A DNA stretch of 64,000 bases from assembly GCF_001619985.1 (NCBI RefSeq), contig NW_017264194.1:2537511-2601510 (forward strand), given 5' to 3'. Position 1 is the stretch's first letter; each line of letters begins with the position of its first letter. Position numbers and translations under genes: made by a program. Of this stretch, positions 30,312 to 42,741 are shown one piece after another. Under the pieces are notes generated by a model. The model saw only the letters and a program-made list of their open reading frames with translations, was not told the DNA's origin and made no database searches. This DNA comes from Xylona heveae TC161 (Eukaryota; Ascomycota; Xylonomycetes; Xylonales; Xylonaceae).

Positions 30312-32963
30312 TCAGGGAGTTCCAAAGAGCGCCTTCTCAAGCTCCTCGCTCAAAAGCTGGTCCGAATCGTCTACATCTCCTTCTTCGTCCAAGTGAGGCT
30401 GCCCCTCGTCATTCTCGGGCTGAGGCTCAGACAGCTCCATAGCATCAACTGTAGCTTCAGGGTCTTCATGAGCTTCGCCCTGTTCGGGCTCCTGGTCGAG
30501 GTCCCGTACACCAGGACTCGACGCTGCCGCCGCTGCCGCCGCCGCCTCCCTCGCCTGTTGCCGGATAGACTCTTGTGCCTGTCTCCGTCTAAGTACGACT
30601 GGCGCGGCTGAGTAGGCTTTACCCAACTGGTGGTCATATTTGGCGCTCTTCGTCATGTGGTTGCGGTCTAGCCAATCATAAGTACGTTTTTGAGGATTTG
30701 AAGCTGGCGGTGAGGGTGCAACGGGCTCAGGAGCAGGGGCAGACTCGGTCAGGTCAATGGTCTCGACAGTAGAACCCGACGCCTGAAGTGTACTATTGTT
30801 GGAAAGACGGTCATCGACGTTGAGGCCGGGCTCCGTTGCCGCAAGATTATTTTCAAGCGGAGACTTCTCGACTAGCTCTTCATTTATAGGCGCCGGATTC
30901 ATGGAGCTGTGAGGATCAACGGCCAATTCTGAAACCTGAGGCGCCATTTGGCCATTCAAGCCGCCAAGATCAGAAGAGTTTGCAGTTCCACTGCCTGCCT
31001 GTCTCAAAGACAAAGAGGTAAGCGCAGATCTCGATGCTTCTCCGGTTGAGGTGGTCGGGGGCGACGCCAGCAAGGCAGGGTCAACCTGGCTGGACGATTG
31101 GGAATCTGCGCCCTGTTGGTTGAGTCCGTCTGGAGTGCTGGTTTCCTGCCTCAAACTTGCGACCTCTCTGGTTTTTGCCTCCAATTCGGCTCTCAAACCA
31201 TCGACTTCTTCCAGTAGCATGGTTAAACTCGTCTTGCCACCTTGGCTGATCCGAGGGACCGACCAGTTGACCAGCGCCAGCTGGGCTTCGTCCTTAGCCT
31301 TCTTCAACTCCTTCATCTTTTCTCTACTGGCTTCCAATTGCTCACTGAGGCTGCAATTCTCCTCTCTAAGGGCTTCGACTTCGGAGATAGGAGCTTCGAT
31401 AACGGGGCCAGGGATATCAAAAGAGGCAGGGAAATCAAAAGAGCCAGGAAGTTGCACACTTCCACTTGCGTCGTGGAAACGTGTAGTGCCATAACTATCT
31501 GGCGTGTAAACCCTAAACTCACGCCCTTCATCAGTCATGTGGACGGAGTGTGAGAGTCTTCCGAATTGAGTAGCCACAGCTGCGAGTGAAGGTCCTGCCA
31601 TCTCGATAAACCGCAGCACCTCTTCTGCTAAGTACGGATGTTCAGCGCTCCGAATCTGGAGGCAGTACAGAATAGATCTGAAAGTATCACGAAGGGCTGG
31701 AGTCAAAGGGAGGGATGTGACATCTGTCGGAGAAGGGGTAAATGAAGCGCCAATAACAGGTCCAGTACTCCTGTCCTGGAGTTGAGAATGTTCAAATGAA
31801 TTCGAGACGTCTGAGATCGAGTCACAATCAGAATCCGACTCAGTGTCGTATTCCTCCAAATTTTCGGCTTCGGTTAAGGGAGGATTTGAAGGAGAGGGAC
31901 TGCGGTGTTCCAGTGAATGAGCCAACTCGTCGTTTGGCAGGGCAACCTGTACGGGTTCGGTGTTTCCTAGAGAAACCTCGCTCATCTGCGGCCTCATAAT
32001 GTCCATTGCAGACTCTGTGTCTTCGTAATCTGCAAATTGCGATAGGTACTGTAGGGCTGACAACCCGTCTTCGTCCAACGCCAATTCTTCGCTCATACCA
32101 AATACAAGTCCATCATTTCCAAATTCAAGAATCTCGTCCTCGCTTTCCGAACTTTTCACACCAGATTGAGAGGACTGTGCGAGTTGCTCTGAACGGGCTT
32201 CGTTGTCCAGAACAATGGACTGTTCGCCCGCTCTTGGAAATTCAAGACGACCATTTGACACGGAAGGCTCGTGGTTTCCTTGGCTAAGGTTCTCGTTGTT
32301 TTCCCACGGTACTTCCGATCCATTCAAACCAATATGCTTATCGTCTGAACCAGCATACCTCTGGAGGCGTGACAACTTGGTATCAATATCGGAAGAATTA
32401 GATGGATCGTCTGACTGATTCTTCACGCCACCGGCGATACCAATGCCATTCTCATCCTCGAATGGAGCTATGAGCTCGTGCGCATGGCTCCGCGCTGCGT
32501 CGTTTTGTTCGGGTACAAGAGATTGGTCCACATCGTCCTCATCGCAAGTGCCATCATAGCCATAACGCCGACGAGACTGGCCAATATTAGCAACACCAAC
32601 GAAGCATTGAATACTAGAGCCCGCAAGCGCCTTAAACGCTTTTCCTTTGGCAGAAATACCACCACCTCCGTTCACAATAATCTCTCTCAGAGGGGTCGAG
32701 CTATTGATAAGTCGATCTTTCGGGAGCGTAGAGATTCTGTTCAAGCCTTCGTAAAGGCCAGACTTGGCAGCTGGGAGACATGACGGCCCATGTCCGCTTT
32801 GTTTCGCTCGTCGTTCTTGGGATGTACGCGGGTTCGAAGAGCTATCGAAGGAACCGGACTGTGAGTCGGGATGATGTGTAAGTCCCAGAGCTCTACGTCT
32901 TTCTTTGTCCAAGCAGGACGCATCTGAAGAAGCATAAATACCTTCCACAGAGTGGCTCTCCAT
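30312..32963 (-). CDS. Large hypothetical acidic protein with a coiled coil
   Basis: A single long frame; the first ATG in it is at 32963 (MESHSVEGIYASSD), giving 883 residues. I do not recognise it. Most of the protein is disordered and rich in Ser, Glu, Asp and Gln. A more ordered part at about residues 415-510 (LTPALRDTFRSILYCLQIRS, HPYLAEEVLRFIEMAGPSL) could be a small helical domain. A coiled coil follows (about 525-570, EVEALREENCSLSEQLEA). Near the C-terminus there is a conserved-looking block, KRTYDWLDRNHMTKSAKYDH, then an Arg/Ala-rich helix and an acidic end. An upstream exon cannot be excluded. Divergent from LST8 across about 500 bases. Confidence 0.75.
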   Translation of the reverse strand: MESHSVEGIYASSDASCLDKERRRALGLTHHPDSQSGSFDSSSNPRTSQERRAKQSGHGPSCLPAAKSGLYEGLNRISTLPKDRLINSSTPLREIIVNGGGGISAKGKAFKALAGSSIQCFVGVANIGQSRRRYGYDGTCDEDDVDQSLVPEQNDAARSHAHELIAPFEDENGIGIAGGVKNQSDDPSNSSDIDTKLSRLQRYAGSDDKHIGLNGSEVPWENNENLSQGNHEPSVSNGRLEFPRAGEQSIVLDNEARSEQLAQSSQSGVKSSESEDEILEFGNDGLVFGMSEELALDEDGLSALQYLSQFADYEDTESAMDIMRPQMSEVSLGNTEPVQVALPNDELAHSLEHRSPSPSNPPLTEAENLEEYDTESDSDCDSISDVSNSFEHSQLQDRSTGPVIGASFTPSPTDVTSLPLTPALRDTFRSILYCLQIRSAEHPYLAEEVLRFIEMAGPSLAAVATQFGRLSHSVHMTDEGREFRVYTPDSYGTTRFHDASGSVQLPGSFDFPASFDIPGPVIEAPISEVEALREENCSLSEQLEASREKMKELKKAKDEAQLALVNWSVPRISQGGKTSLTMLLEEVDGLRAELEAKTREVASLRQETSTPDGLNQQGADSQSSSQVDPALLASPPTTSTGEASRSALTSLSLRQAGSGTANSSDLGGLNGQMAPQVSELAVDPHSSMNPAPINEELVEKSPLENNLAATEPGLNVDDRLSNNSTLQASGSTVETIDLTESAPAPEPVAPSPPASNPQKRTYDWLDRNHMTKSAKYDHQLGKAYSAAPVVLRRRQAQESIRQQAREAAAAAAAASSPGVRDLDQEPEQGEAHEDPEATVDAMELSEPQPENDEGQPHLDEEGDVDDSDQLLSEELEKALFGTP

Positions 32964-33462
32964 CTTCACAAGAAGAGAGGCCACACCTTAGCAAGCTTGC
33001 TAGGTTCGGTCAAGTCTCAATTTACACCAAGCTGGTCTAGGCAGATGTAACAAATACCATAATACGCAGCAAGGATATCTTTCACTGACTTGAGGTAGGA
33101 TATAGGATGCTCACGTTTTCAAAGTGTCAAGAAAAATGGATACTTTGGAACGTGAGGGTCAGGACTTGAGGGAGACAGGAAGCTCCAGCGCGAATCAAAA
33201 CAATTTCAATCACTAAGTTGGCGTCTCAATATGCGTGAATCGTTGCCGGGAAGATGCGGCTCGCTTCGCACACCTCGTTGTGGGTTTATCACAAGCGACT
33301 GACGCTAGTCCTAACTAGTGCTTAAGCACCTGCAGCTCATGGCTGCCCCAGATCGTCATTTGCTTCACATCTCCTGGTCACTCTACTCAAATTGTCAAAT
33401 ATTTCTTAAACCCCCGCCGCCTCTCCCCAGTTGAAGCTCTGTCAATATCTGGATCAGGAGCA
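32964..33462. promoter_or_regulatory. Divergent promoter region upstream of LST8
   Basis: 499 bases between the start codons of the acidic protein gene and LST8, expected to hold both promoters. No specific site is asserted. Confidence 0.35.
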
Positions 33463-34673
33463 ATGAGTGTCATTTTGTGTACAGGTAAGTTGACAATGGT
33501 CCCATCCCTTTTGCTGAACACTTGGGACTAATTTATATACACTCTAGCTGGCTACGATCATACAATCCGGTAAGCTAATGAAAATGAAATGTAAAGGGAA
33601 ACGCTCTTGCGTTTGCCTTTTGCTCTCTAAATTGAAATGTTTTCTTTTCATTCAATGTTTTGTTTTCTAATTGGATCTTAGCTTCTGGGAAGCTCTTTCT
33701 GGCATTTGTTCGCGCACCATTCAACATCCTGATTCGCAAGTCAACCGTCTATGCATTTCTCCCGATAAACGTTTCCTTGCAGCTGCAGGCCATCACTCAG
33801 TGAAGCTCTATGACATCAAGTCAACGAATCCTAATCCTGTTCTTACTTTTGACGGTCACAGCAACAATGTGACCGGCGTGGCCTTTCATTGCGAAGGAAA
33901 GTGGATGGTGACGAGCTCAGAGGACGGCACCGTCAAGATCTGGGACACTCGTTCAGGGAGCATTCAACGCAATTACAGCCACGGTAAGCCGGTCAATGAT
34001 GTCGTGATTCATCCAAACCAAGGAGAGCTTATAAGCTGTGATCGCGGAGGAAATGTACGAATCTGGGACCTTGGGGAGAACAAATGTACTCACCAACTCA
34101 TCCCGGAAGATGATGTTTCGGTAGCAAGTGTAACGGTTGCAAGTGATGGTTCAATGCTCTGTGCTGGGAACAACACTGTAAGAATCTATCTAGCATTTGT
34201 CCGTTTTGAAGTCATTGCTAATTCGTTTACAGGGCAATGTCTACGTGTGGCGCATGATCCAAAATAAGGATGTCACCTGTCTAGTTCCGGTGACCAAGTT
34301 TCTTGCGCATCATCAGTACATTACTCGCATCCTGCTCTCTCCTGATGTTCGTCATTTGGCCACTTGCTCGGCAGATCATACTGCCCGTATTTGGTCCGTC
34401 GATCCAACCCATCCTCACAATGTGACGAGTGCAGATGCATTACCCGCCAATCGCGAGCCAAATGCATTTCCTCTCGAAACAACTCTCCATGGCCATCAGC
34501 GATGGGTATGGGACTGCGCTTTCAGCGCTGATTCCGCATATCTTGTTACCGCATGCTCGGATCATTATGCAAGACTGTGGGAACTGAGCTCACAATCTAT
34601 CATCCGCCAGTATAACGGACACCATCGTGGCGCTGTGTGTGTGGCGCTAAATGACTACTCCGAGATGCGTTAA
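33463..34673 (+). CDS. LST8: TOR complex WD40 subunit LST8
   Basis: Exons 33463-33484, 33548-33569, 33682-34177 and 34233-34673 give 326 residues. LST8 (mLST8/GbetaL) binds the TOR kinase domain and is shared by TORC1 and TORC2. The two tiny first exons encode MSVILCTAGYDHTIR, completing the first WD repeat (FWEALSGICSRTIQHPDSQV). Later repeats show the usual GH...W[DS] spacing: GHSNNVTGVAF...VKIWD, VNDVVIHPNQ...VRIWD, GNVYVWRM, HHQYITRILLSP...ARIWSV, GHQRWVWDCAFS...ARLWEL, and GHHRGAVCVALND at the end. An insertion rich in Pro, Asn and Ala precedes the sixth repeat. Intron ends are GTAAGT/CTAG, GTAAGC/TTAG and GTAAGA/ACAG. The identity is secure. Confidence 0.95.
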
Positions 34674-35062
34674 CCAATCCTTCCTTCTGCATTGGCGTCA
34701 AGCGGGTCTATACTTGGGAGGAGTTTTGGGTTCAATTTACTCTGAAACATTGTTGATTGACATTTTCTTGTTCATCGAATCTACTCCCGTGGAGGAGCTA
34801 TTTCATGGTGCACATGTCGCGTGGGAGCTAGATAATGGGGATGTTTAACGACAAATGCTTTTTTCTACTATCTCAATACATTTATTTTCTAAGATACAAG
34901 AAAATCTACAAAGGCTCGGGGATATCTAGTGACAGGGAGAATCATAACCAAACTACACGTCGAAAGCAACTACATCTTGATAAATCAAAACTCCGAAATT
35001 GCCAGTCTCCGAACTCCGGTATGCAATGGTGCGTGCCTTTTGTCTCATGTGTTTGAAGGGTT
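34674..35062. other. Intergenic between convergent genes
   Basis: About 390 bases shared by the 3' ends of LST8 and the SCY1-like gene. No gene seen. Confidence 0.5.
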
Positions 35063-37894
35063 CTAATCCCAACCTTCTCCCCAATTGTCTTCATCTCCCC
35101 AAGTCTCTTCTTTGGGCTTTATGTCAATCTTCTTCGTTACTGTAGCTTTCGGCTTCGGTGCCGCTGCAGCCAGCCGCTTAGCACCAGGTTCGGACCCGAC
35201 ACTTCCAGTAGTACTTGCTCTTGCCCCACCCGGCCGAACAGTTGTGCTTGTTGAAGGGCGGGTCAGGCCCTTTGGCAAGGTTGATTTGGACTTTGACTTG
35301 GTCTGTGCATTGAGCCAGCCAGCAAAGTCCGGCTCACCTCCATCATCATATGCCACCGGTGTGGCAGTCGGCTTGGTGTTCTCAGATTTTGTGGCTGAGG
35401 CATCGGGAAATGCGGTGTCGTCCATGTCACCCCAAGCATCAAAGTCATCATCAGCGCTACCCGCTTCTTTCCCAAAAATATCACCATTATTCTGTGTTCC
35501 CGAAGGGCCCGCAGCAGGTTCCACAGCAGATGACGGACGTTGAAGCTGAGCTGAGACCGACTCGTGCAATTTAGAGGATGCACCAAGAGAGATAGATGAT
35601 TGTGCTCCTTCTACTGCAGGTGGCACAGAGCTGGGCCGCCCATCCTGCAGTTTTGAGACAACACTAGGTGTGTCTTGTATATTGCCTCTTGCAGATGATA
35701 GTGTATTGGTGAATGAGGAGACAGCCCATCCTGCCCAGGAGCCGTCAGTCTGCGGAGTAGCCATCCTAGGTGTAGCACCGTTGCCAGTCTCAGATGGCTG
35801 TGGTGGTGGCAGCATTGTATCCGGAAGAGTTGCACTATACTTGCGAACCCTTTGGAGGAAAACATCCATCGTTTTGTTGGCTTGGTCCCTTATGAGTCTG
35901 GTCAAACTATCAGTATAGAAGAAGATATAGGGGATGAAAGTAGTCATACTTCTCTTTGTCAACGAGAGATGGACATATTGCCGGTAGCAGACGGGTTGCA
36001 CACTCTTCCTCGCTGAAGAGATCAGAGGTAGCGGCCAAAGAAAGAAGAGCCGCATTTCGTGCATGTATAAATGGATCTCGAAGTGAACGCGTGAAGGCTG
36101 CTAAGAGAACTTTCTGCCTTGTCTGCATCCAGTGTTAGCATCGACTCTAGCTATTCGATGGAGAAAGACCATACACTAGCCCCGAGATTCTTTGCAATCT
36201 TTCCGAGACAGACAGTCGTGTTCGTTCGAATCCCCGGCTGCTCATCGTTTGCTGTCTTTGCTAAGTATCGGAGAAGTTCGCCATTTGCGGTACGATCAGA
36301 CAGCTTAGAAATGACTGTCAGGACAGCTTTCACTGTTTGTTCACGAACAACAGGTGCTATATCCGTGAAGCCCGTTACCTGCAAAGCATTCAAAATCAAT
36401 ACCAGGAACGACGTTAATGTCATGAGATACACTTACCATTTGAGGAAATATTTTATCATTCACAATCTTTTGGGAAAGATGGTCTATCATCAAGGGCAGA
36501 TTGTCAAGAAGGCAGACACGAATGGCTCGATCAGGGCTGGTAAACAGTCGAACAATGACTGGGTTTAGTTTTGACTCATATTCGTCATCTGATAATTTCG
36601 TGCCAATCTTCATGACAATGGCGAAGACTCTGGCGCCCCCTCCTCCAAATTCTACAGATTTAAGCAATTCTGGCAGGACTTTCATCTTTGTGAATTCCTC
36701 TGGAAAATCATCAAAGGCATTATCAAGTTCACTGTACCAAATCTTATGAGCTCAGATGTACAAATTTGGAGGAGGAACAAAACATACCTGAGAAACTCAT
36801 CTCTCTCCTCAGCATCCTTTAAACCTAGATTTTCAATCCCCTCCGCAAGTCGAATGAGTGGCGTTTCAAAAAAGCCGCCAGTCCTCTTCCCCTGTTCGAT
36901 GAAGTGTGCAACACTGAGGCGGACTCTGGGATTTGAATTTAAGAGCCTCTTGTAGCTCTGTTGCATAGTTGGGGGAATATTCTTTGTTTGTCCTGCTTGA
37001 CTGGCCTCTAAGAAGCTGCCATTGAAAGACTCATAAATCAATGTACCAAAATTGTACGAGTCCACTGCATGTGTCGGGTTATTTCTGATACTATCCCATC
37101 CAGACTTTGCAACTTCAGGCGGCGCATAGCGGCTCAGTTCTGGGACGAAACCCCCATAGCTCTGGGCCTTAATTAGTTTACCATATCGACTGCTCGGGCG
37201 AGGCTACTTACATATATAACCGCATCATCTTCTTTAAGAGAGCTTAAAATATCAAGACCGCCAAGTTTCCATTCCCCGCTTTCGCTTGTAAATACAGAAG
37301 AAACCCGAACATTTCCATGGACCGAGGTGGCTTCGTCGTTGATAAATTTGAGAGCTTTCTAAGGAAAGTGTTAAAACCCGTCAACCTACTGAGCCAAAGT
37401 GCAACGTACAGAAATAGTGAAAAGACCCCACTTGATGGACTCTGTTGTTAGGCTCTTTCGACGAATGTGCCATTCCAAAGGAGTAATGCGCTCGGTCGCT
37501 ATGTAAATATAGGTGTCTGTCTAATATATCGGTCAACGTGACTCCGCCCGAAGAATAATTGATTTGACGTACTTCAACAGTCTCTAGCACCTTGATGATT
37601 CCCGGGTGGCGCAAGGTTCTCAACTTTCGGACGGCATTCCTGGCCAAGGGAACGTACGCTTTATTGGCGACTGCATCGAAGGAGAATATGCTACAATTAG
37701 AGCCGTCCTCCTAGATTTCAACGCAGGTCAGTCCGGATCATCAAGGGAAAGGAGAATCAGGGTATACTGACGCGTTTTGTCCCATTGTGCAGTGACCATA
37801 CCGACTGACTCACGTCGACTCGATCGCCAAATGAATAGGGAAACGGGGGCCCTTTCGATATAGCGGAGGCTACGGCGGACTTTAGAAAATCCAT
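35063..37894 (-). CDS. SCY1/CEX1-like pseudokinase with HEAT repeats
   Basis: Nine exons assemble from the ATG at 37894 (MDFLKSAVASAISKGPPFPY) to WGDEDNWGEGWD at 35063. SCY1-family proteins (yeast Cex1, animal SCYL1) act in nuclear tRNA export and COPI-related Golgi traffic. The N-terminal kinase-like domain is degenerate: no VAIK lysine in the usual context, HGNVRVSSVF in place of the catalytic loop, and LGGLD in place of DFG, with the APE-like RYAPPEVAKSGWDS kept. A HEAT-repeat region follows (ELLKSVEFGGGGARVF, VTGFTDIAPVVREQTVKAVL, TRQKVLLAAFTRSLRDPFIH). The last 270 residues are disordered and end in a Trp-rich acidic motif seen in fungal members. Exons join cleanly at, for example, KR/EDG, VE/TDT, IS/KAL, IY/SYGG, QM/VTG and GAS/TRQ. 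Confidence 0.9.
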
Positions 37895-39560
37895 GGGTTC
37901 TGGACAGCTTGAGAACGGCAGCTATGCATCAGAATGTCAAATTCACGTGTCGCTGTGGGAAGAGGAGGTGGAGAGGTCCCCTTTGAAACTATCAAGTGTG
38001 AAGGCCGCCCGAATTATTTCGACTGGGCAGTCTAATAGAGACGACAAAACAACAATTGGTCCTCGGTCCAAGAATTACAAGTAGCGAATGAACGAGGGGA
38101 CCTGGGGGGAAACAGGACAGCCGATACGCGCGATTGACGACAGGCGGTGGAGGATAAGCGATAAGGGCCGCGGGACAGGTCCAGTTAAGGAAAGGCGCGA
38201 CCTCTGAACTGTTCGTGAAAATACAAGGGAATTAACGACCTACGTCTTTGGCCCTTTTACTCCTCAATCCACTATTCATCATCGCCAGCCCAAACGGTGT
38301 GCTCATAATATGCGACTTTAGGGAAATTCGAAAACCCCAGGATGCTTTTTCGAGGTGATCATCATTGATCAACACATTTCAAGTTAGATTTAGGCGCTGC
38401 AACGGCGGGAAAGCAACAACCTATTAACATATGGTCACTGAAGTAGAGTCGCGCTACGCGAGCTTCGGTTGATCGCAGGATCGCTGTCCATTCACGTTGC
38501 AATCTGCCTTTCGACGGACCTATGTTTGCATCATATTTTGACTGCCGTCTTCGATGGCCCTGGAGCCATCAAAAAGAAGATTTGATGAGTCGATGAGAGG
38601 GCAATGGGTAATCAGCAGTCATTTGAATCAGGATCAAAAGACTCCTCTCCCGCACTGAACGCGTCGCGGCACAACTCTCCTATTGCTTCCCGCTCCTCGT
38701 CGAAGGTAAGTGAAGCCTGAAATTTATGTGCCTACATTTCCGTTTTTTCATTATTTTTGTCAATATTTGCTCTTTCTGTTTTTTTCGGGGTTCTCGCCAA
38801 AGGCTATTCCTTCAAAGTTGTCTGTGATGAGTATATGGTAAAAGGTCAGACTGCATCACGGGGTCATGATGGTTCTCATCTTTTCTTCTCTGGTTAATTA
38901 TGGACACCGCAATGAACCAGCGCTCCCTCAGCCGGTTAGAAGAGGCGGAAATCTGGTCAGTCTCAATTGCTGGACACCTGCTTTAAGGTAACGCTTTAGT
39001 TGGCAAGATGTTCGAATCAAAAGGATTCTGGTTCGAACTCTGAAATTGAAGCGCAAAGCAATGTCATGTACGGTGACAGCGCCATCATATGGGGCTTCCG
39101 CTCTCAATTCTTACGGGCTGATGCCAATGGCAAAGGCGTAAATTCTCATAGCTTTCCACCTAGCATTTGAGACTGATCACTGCTAACTAAGCGGCTCTAT
39201 TCGGATTGTTTTGGGGAGACCGCTGTCAATAATCCACTGGAAAGGACAAGAGAGCCTCTGGCTTCAGCAGATTGATGTCTTATTTGAAACTGAAAAGACC
39301 TGAGACTCCTTTGATAGCCACTTTCGTGCTTTTCCCCTTTGGTATTTGCCATAATCGTCGTTTCGGTAGCCAAGCATCGGAAGTTGCTATGCCTCCTGTT
39401 CGACTAAAATAGTATTGGGCTGACACTTCGCTATGATCGATAGTGCTCTCTGGACAGCAACTCCAGCGCATCCGTCCATTCCATTCCGCAAGGTTGGTAA
39501 ATACTTCTTCTATAGTTGTACAGATAGCTAATTTAAATAGACAGAATAGCTAATCAGCAT
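37895..39560. other. Divergent intergenic region
   Basis: About 1.7 kb between the SCY1-like and PHD-finger genes. Apart from the candidate exon at 38604-38705 I see no gene; the middle shows no long open frame on the plus strand. The PHD gene's 5' leader could contain one or more introns here. Confidence 0.45.
38604..38705 (+). other. Candidate orphan first exon with N-myristoylation signal
   Basis: An ATG opens MGNQQSFESGSKDSSPALNA and runs 34 codons to a perfect GTAAGT donor at 38706. Gly at position 2 and Ser at position 6 fit the N-myristoylation consensus, and the Ser/Asn/Arg-rich composition looks protein-like. I could not find a following exon in the next 850 bases. It might be a leading exon of the PHD gene, the remnant of a lost gene such as one for a myristoylated signalling protein, or chance. 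Confidence 0.3.
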
Positions 39561-42500
39561 ATGAGCCCGCCTCCCTCTTCAGAGTGGCTTTTGCCACTGC
39601 CCGTTCCGACTTCTATGCGGGACTGTTGGGGAAATCCATCGGGACCACGGGATTTTCCAACTTTTTATGACTCGGCTCCCTTCCTGAGCAGCAGCGGTCA
39701 TCAAGAAAATAGTTACACTTCGCCATATTCATCCCATACAAGACGACAGTGGTCACTTGGAGTAAACTCTGGTTGGTTTAGAAGGGGCGCAGAATCCACG
39801 ATCGCTACGAATTCTAAAGACATGCAATTCAGAATATGTCAAGTCTGCAAAATGCCCCCCATCAGGGAATCAAACCCCGTCCTAAGCTGTTCCCAATGTC
39901 ACCAATCATTCCATTCTGATTGCCATGTTCCTGCCATCGAACTGCTTCCCAGTGAATGGTGAGTTTAAGCGAGCATCCGGTGTTATCTCGTTTGCTGAAC
40001 TCCCATTAGTGATGCGCATTTGTGGCGATGCAACCGCTGCACAAGTCCTTCCGAAAACGTCTCAAATGAGAACAGCGACAGACATCTATATGGAAAGCCA
40101 TTGCCAAGAGTACAATCCCCTGAACCTGTCTGGTCGGATTATCCGGTCGATTTCGAATCTCCTCCGCTTAAAAGGCACAAGACAACCAAAGATCAACGCT
40201 CAGGAGGCTTGAGTGATGTAAATAAGGATCCTCATTCTCCAATAAACTGTCATTCGCTAATGGATTTCTTTTTCTGATAGGTTCAGCGCCTAGCTTCAGG
40301 TCCCCAACACACGATGCCATTACCATACTCTCTGGGACATCAATCCAGCTACTCTGAGCAGCTACGGCCAGATGACATCCACAGCGTTGGTCTTCCGACA
40401 CCAAATGGACAATCTTATGAAAGAGACGCCTGGCGATCCGCATCTGTACCCTTTACCAGCCGCCAACAAGTAGACATTGGCTCAAGGAGCGCCCTTTCGA
40501 GCCAGGATCATTATGAGATTGCGGCAAGTAAAATGCAATTCACCACACAAACACGAGGACAGTTCTCAGCTGCACCGTCTGTAACGCGCACCACGTCTGC
40601 CAACGAGCGTTCTTCGAAAAATGGAATAGATGATTCAAAGGAATTATCCACCGTCTGCAATGATGCTTACCAGAGTTCCCATCCTGAGGATAGCCCCTTT
40701 GCTTCACCTAGGCGAATGGTTGAAGAGTCAGCATTCGTACCCTCCCGACACATTGATGGCTTCCATGTCGATCATCTTGGTCGAGTTCCGCAGCCGAACG
40801 ATGGATTTCATGAGGAGCCAAACACACCTACCCCGCACAGATGGATCCTCTCGCAGCTGACCCAAAATACGGCGGACGGGAAGGCCTTTTTGCATAAAAA
40901 GGAACTGTCAGCTAAGAGCCCTTTGCATAAGAGCTCGAATAATGAGTTATCCGGCTTGCATTTTACCGCGATCAACGCGTCCGGATCGATTAGGGAGACT
41001 CAAACAGTGTACGATATCGATGAGTCGGAGACAGAAAGCCACATGGACGGAAATCTTCCTTGTTTGGACAGGAAATTATCACTGGCCCGTGGAAGCTTGA
41101 CAGTCACCGGCAACAGCATTGATGGTGAAGAGGACCATACCCAAGAACCAACCAGTTTGCAGGACTCTTCCGGGAATGAGAGTGACAACCAGCCACGACC
41201 AAGCCCAGAGAAGAACAAATTTGAAAGGATTCAGTGCTCCGGTTGCAAGAGTCAAGTTCCATATATCTCAAGCAGAAGCAAGGATAGAATTCAGTGGTAA
41301 GCTCTCCTCAGAGTTAAGTTTTTCACGAAATGAAGATTAAATTTTGAAAGTGGAACTTGCAGGACATCAACCTTCCCCCCTCGAATACTTTCACTGCTCA
41401 ATCCTACGCCGTCCTACTCGGTGAACGGAAGACCTCAAGTGCTTGAAACACCCAGCTCTGCTCAGGAAGTCATTGAAATAGATGAAACGGATCATGGGAA
41501 GGACGGATGCATGGATGGAAGGAGTACGCAAGATCCCAATGTATCAGAAACTCCTCGACAACAAGAACGGCGACAGAGCCCCCGCCTTAACGAGAAGAAC
41601 AATGCCAAAGAGTCGTATTGGAGTTCATTAGATGGTTGCGATGATAATGCTCAATCATCAAGAATGTCCAACACCCCTCCAGCTTCGCGAAAACGGAGGT
41701 TGGAAGATATATCATCGGATCCTGAGTTGATCCCCAGCCCAAATGGTGGAGCAATAGAAAGAGAGATCATCGACAAGGAAAATATCGGATCAAGGCCACG
41801 GAAGAAAATCAAATTTCTGGATATGAGCATTGCGGGGCAAGTCCCGAACTTTGATATTCTGCGGGGGGAACTTGAAGAAAACCAGGAAGGCTGGAAAGTT
41901 TTAGCTCACCAGCGAGAAGAGGCCCTCAGGGTTCAGGAAGAGGAACTTCAAAAAGCACGAGACAAGATACTCGCTCTGGAAGCAAAGGAAGCCGAGATCG
42001 AGACAATGCGACTCGAACTGGCTAGGCTCAAGCAGGAACAAATGCGGATATCTCCTTCAAAGATCAGCGAACAAGAACACCCGAATCTCCCCAGGCTCGA
42101 CACAAGCGACCCGGCCTCTACAGAGTGCGAGGCGCCGCAAACACTTGATGATCCCTCTAGCCCTCAAACAAACGAAGGACATCAGTTTATTTTATCCGGA
42201 GATGATATCTCTAAATCCCAATTTCCGGCAGGGTTTGAGACATTCATCAGAGATCCTGAAAACTTGGATTTTCGAGAAAAAGACTTTCTCAAAGCATTCC
42301 CGGAATTCCATCAAGACAATGTATGGTTTGATAGGGCAGCCAAGCTCGCGGAGATTAGAGCACGGCCTTCCCGAAAAGAGTCTTTTGGCAAGCGCCTCGC
42401 ATTTTCCAGAGCAAGTCGTCACGGAAACCTCCATCATGAATTACAACGGCAGGCCCCAGCACCAACGCAGAACGAAAGCTCATCTGAACGCGACCCTAGC

Positions 42501-42741
42501 GCGAATCGACAAAAGTCCTTCCAAGAGTTTTTTGGTATACCAGAGAAAGTGATACCTACAACCCATGAAAAGGGGCTGGCATACCGAGACGAGGCTCTTG
42601 TAAGTCGTACCCACCTCCCTTTGTTACAATTTGCTATCAAGTCTTTTACTGATCTGTATGGGCTGATTTTTCTAGACGTCGAGCGGAAAACTTCGGCGGG
42701 CCAAATTCATGCATAATGTTGGACGAAACCCACTCGCGTAA
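39561..42741 (+). CDS. PHD-finger protein, probable chromatin factor
   Basis: Five exons (39561-39958, 40010-40217, 40281-41296, 41363-42599, 42676-42741) give 974 residues. A C4HC3 PHD finger spans about residues 93-145: ICQVCKMPPIRESNPVLSCS, CHQSFHSDCHVPAIELLPSE, then CDAHLWRCNRC across the first intron. PHD fingers usually read histone H3 tails. The rest is mostly disordered. A second cysteine pair (IQCSGCKSQVPY) near residue 530 may be a half zinc site. A nuclear-type basic patch (RPRKKIKFLD) precedes a coiled coil of about 60 residues (QREEALRVQEEELQKARDKI). The last exon adds SSGKLRRAKFMHNVGRNPLA, which would be lost if the last intron were retained. Family beyond the PHD finger is not recognised. 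Confidence 0.85.

Noticed and set aside
36219-36245. GTTCGAATCCCCG, resembling a tRNA B box
   Set aside because: It lies in the coding sequence of the SCY1-like gene (EQPGIRTNTT on the minus strand), and no cloverleaf can be drawn around it.
39005-39045. GGTTCGAACTC with an A-box-like upstream segment
   Set aside because: No 7-base acceptor stem pairs around it and the anticodon arm does not form; not a tRNA gene.
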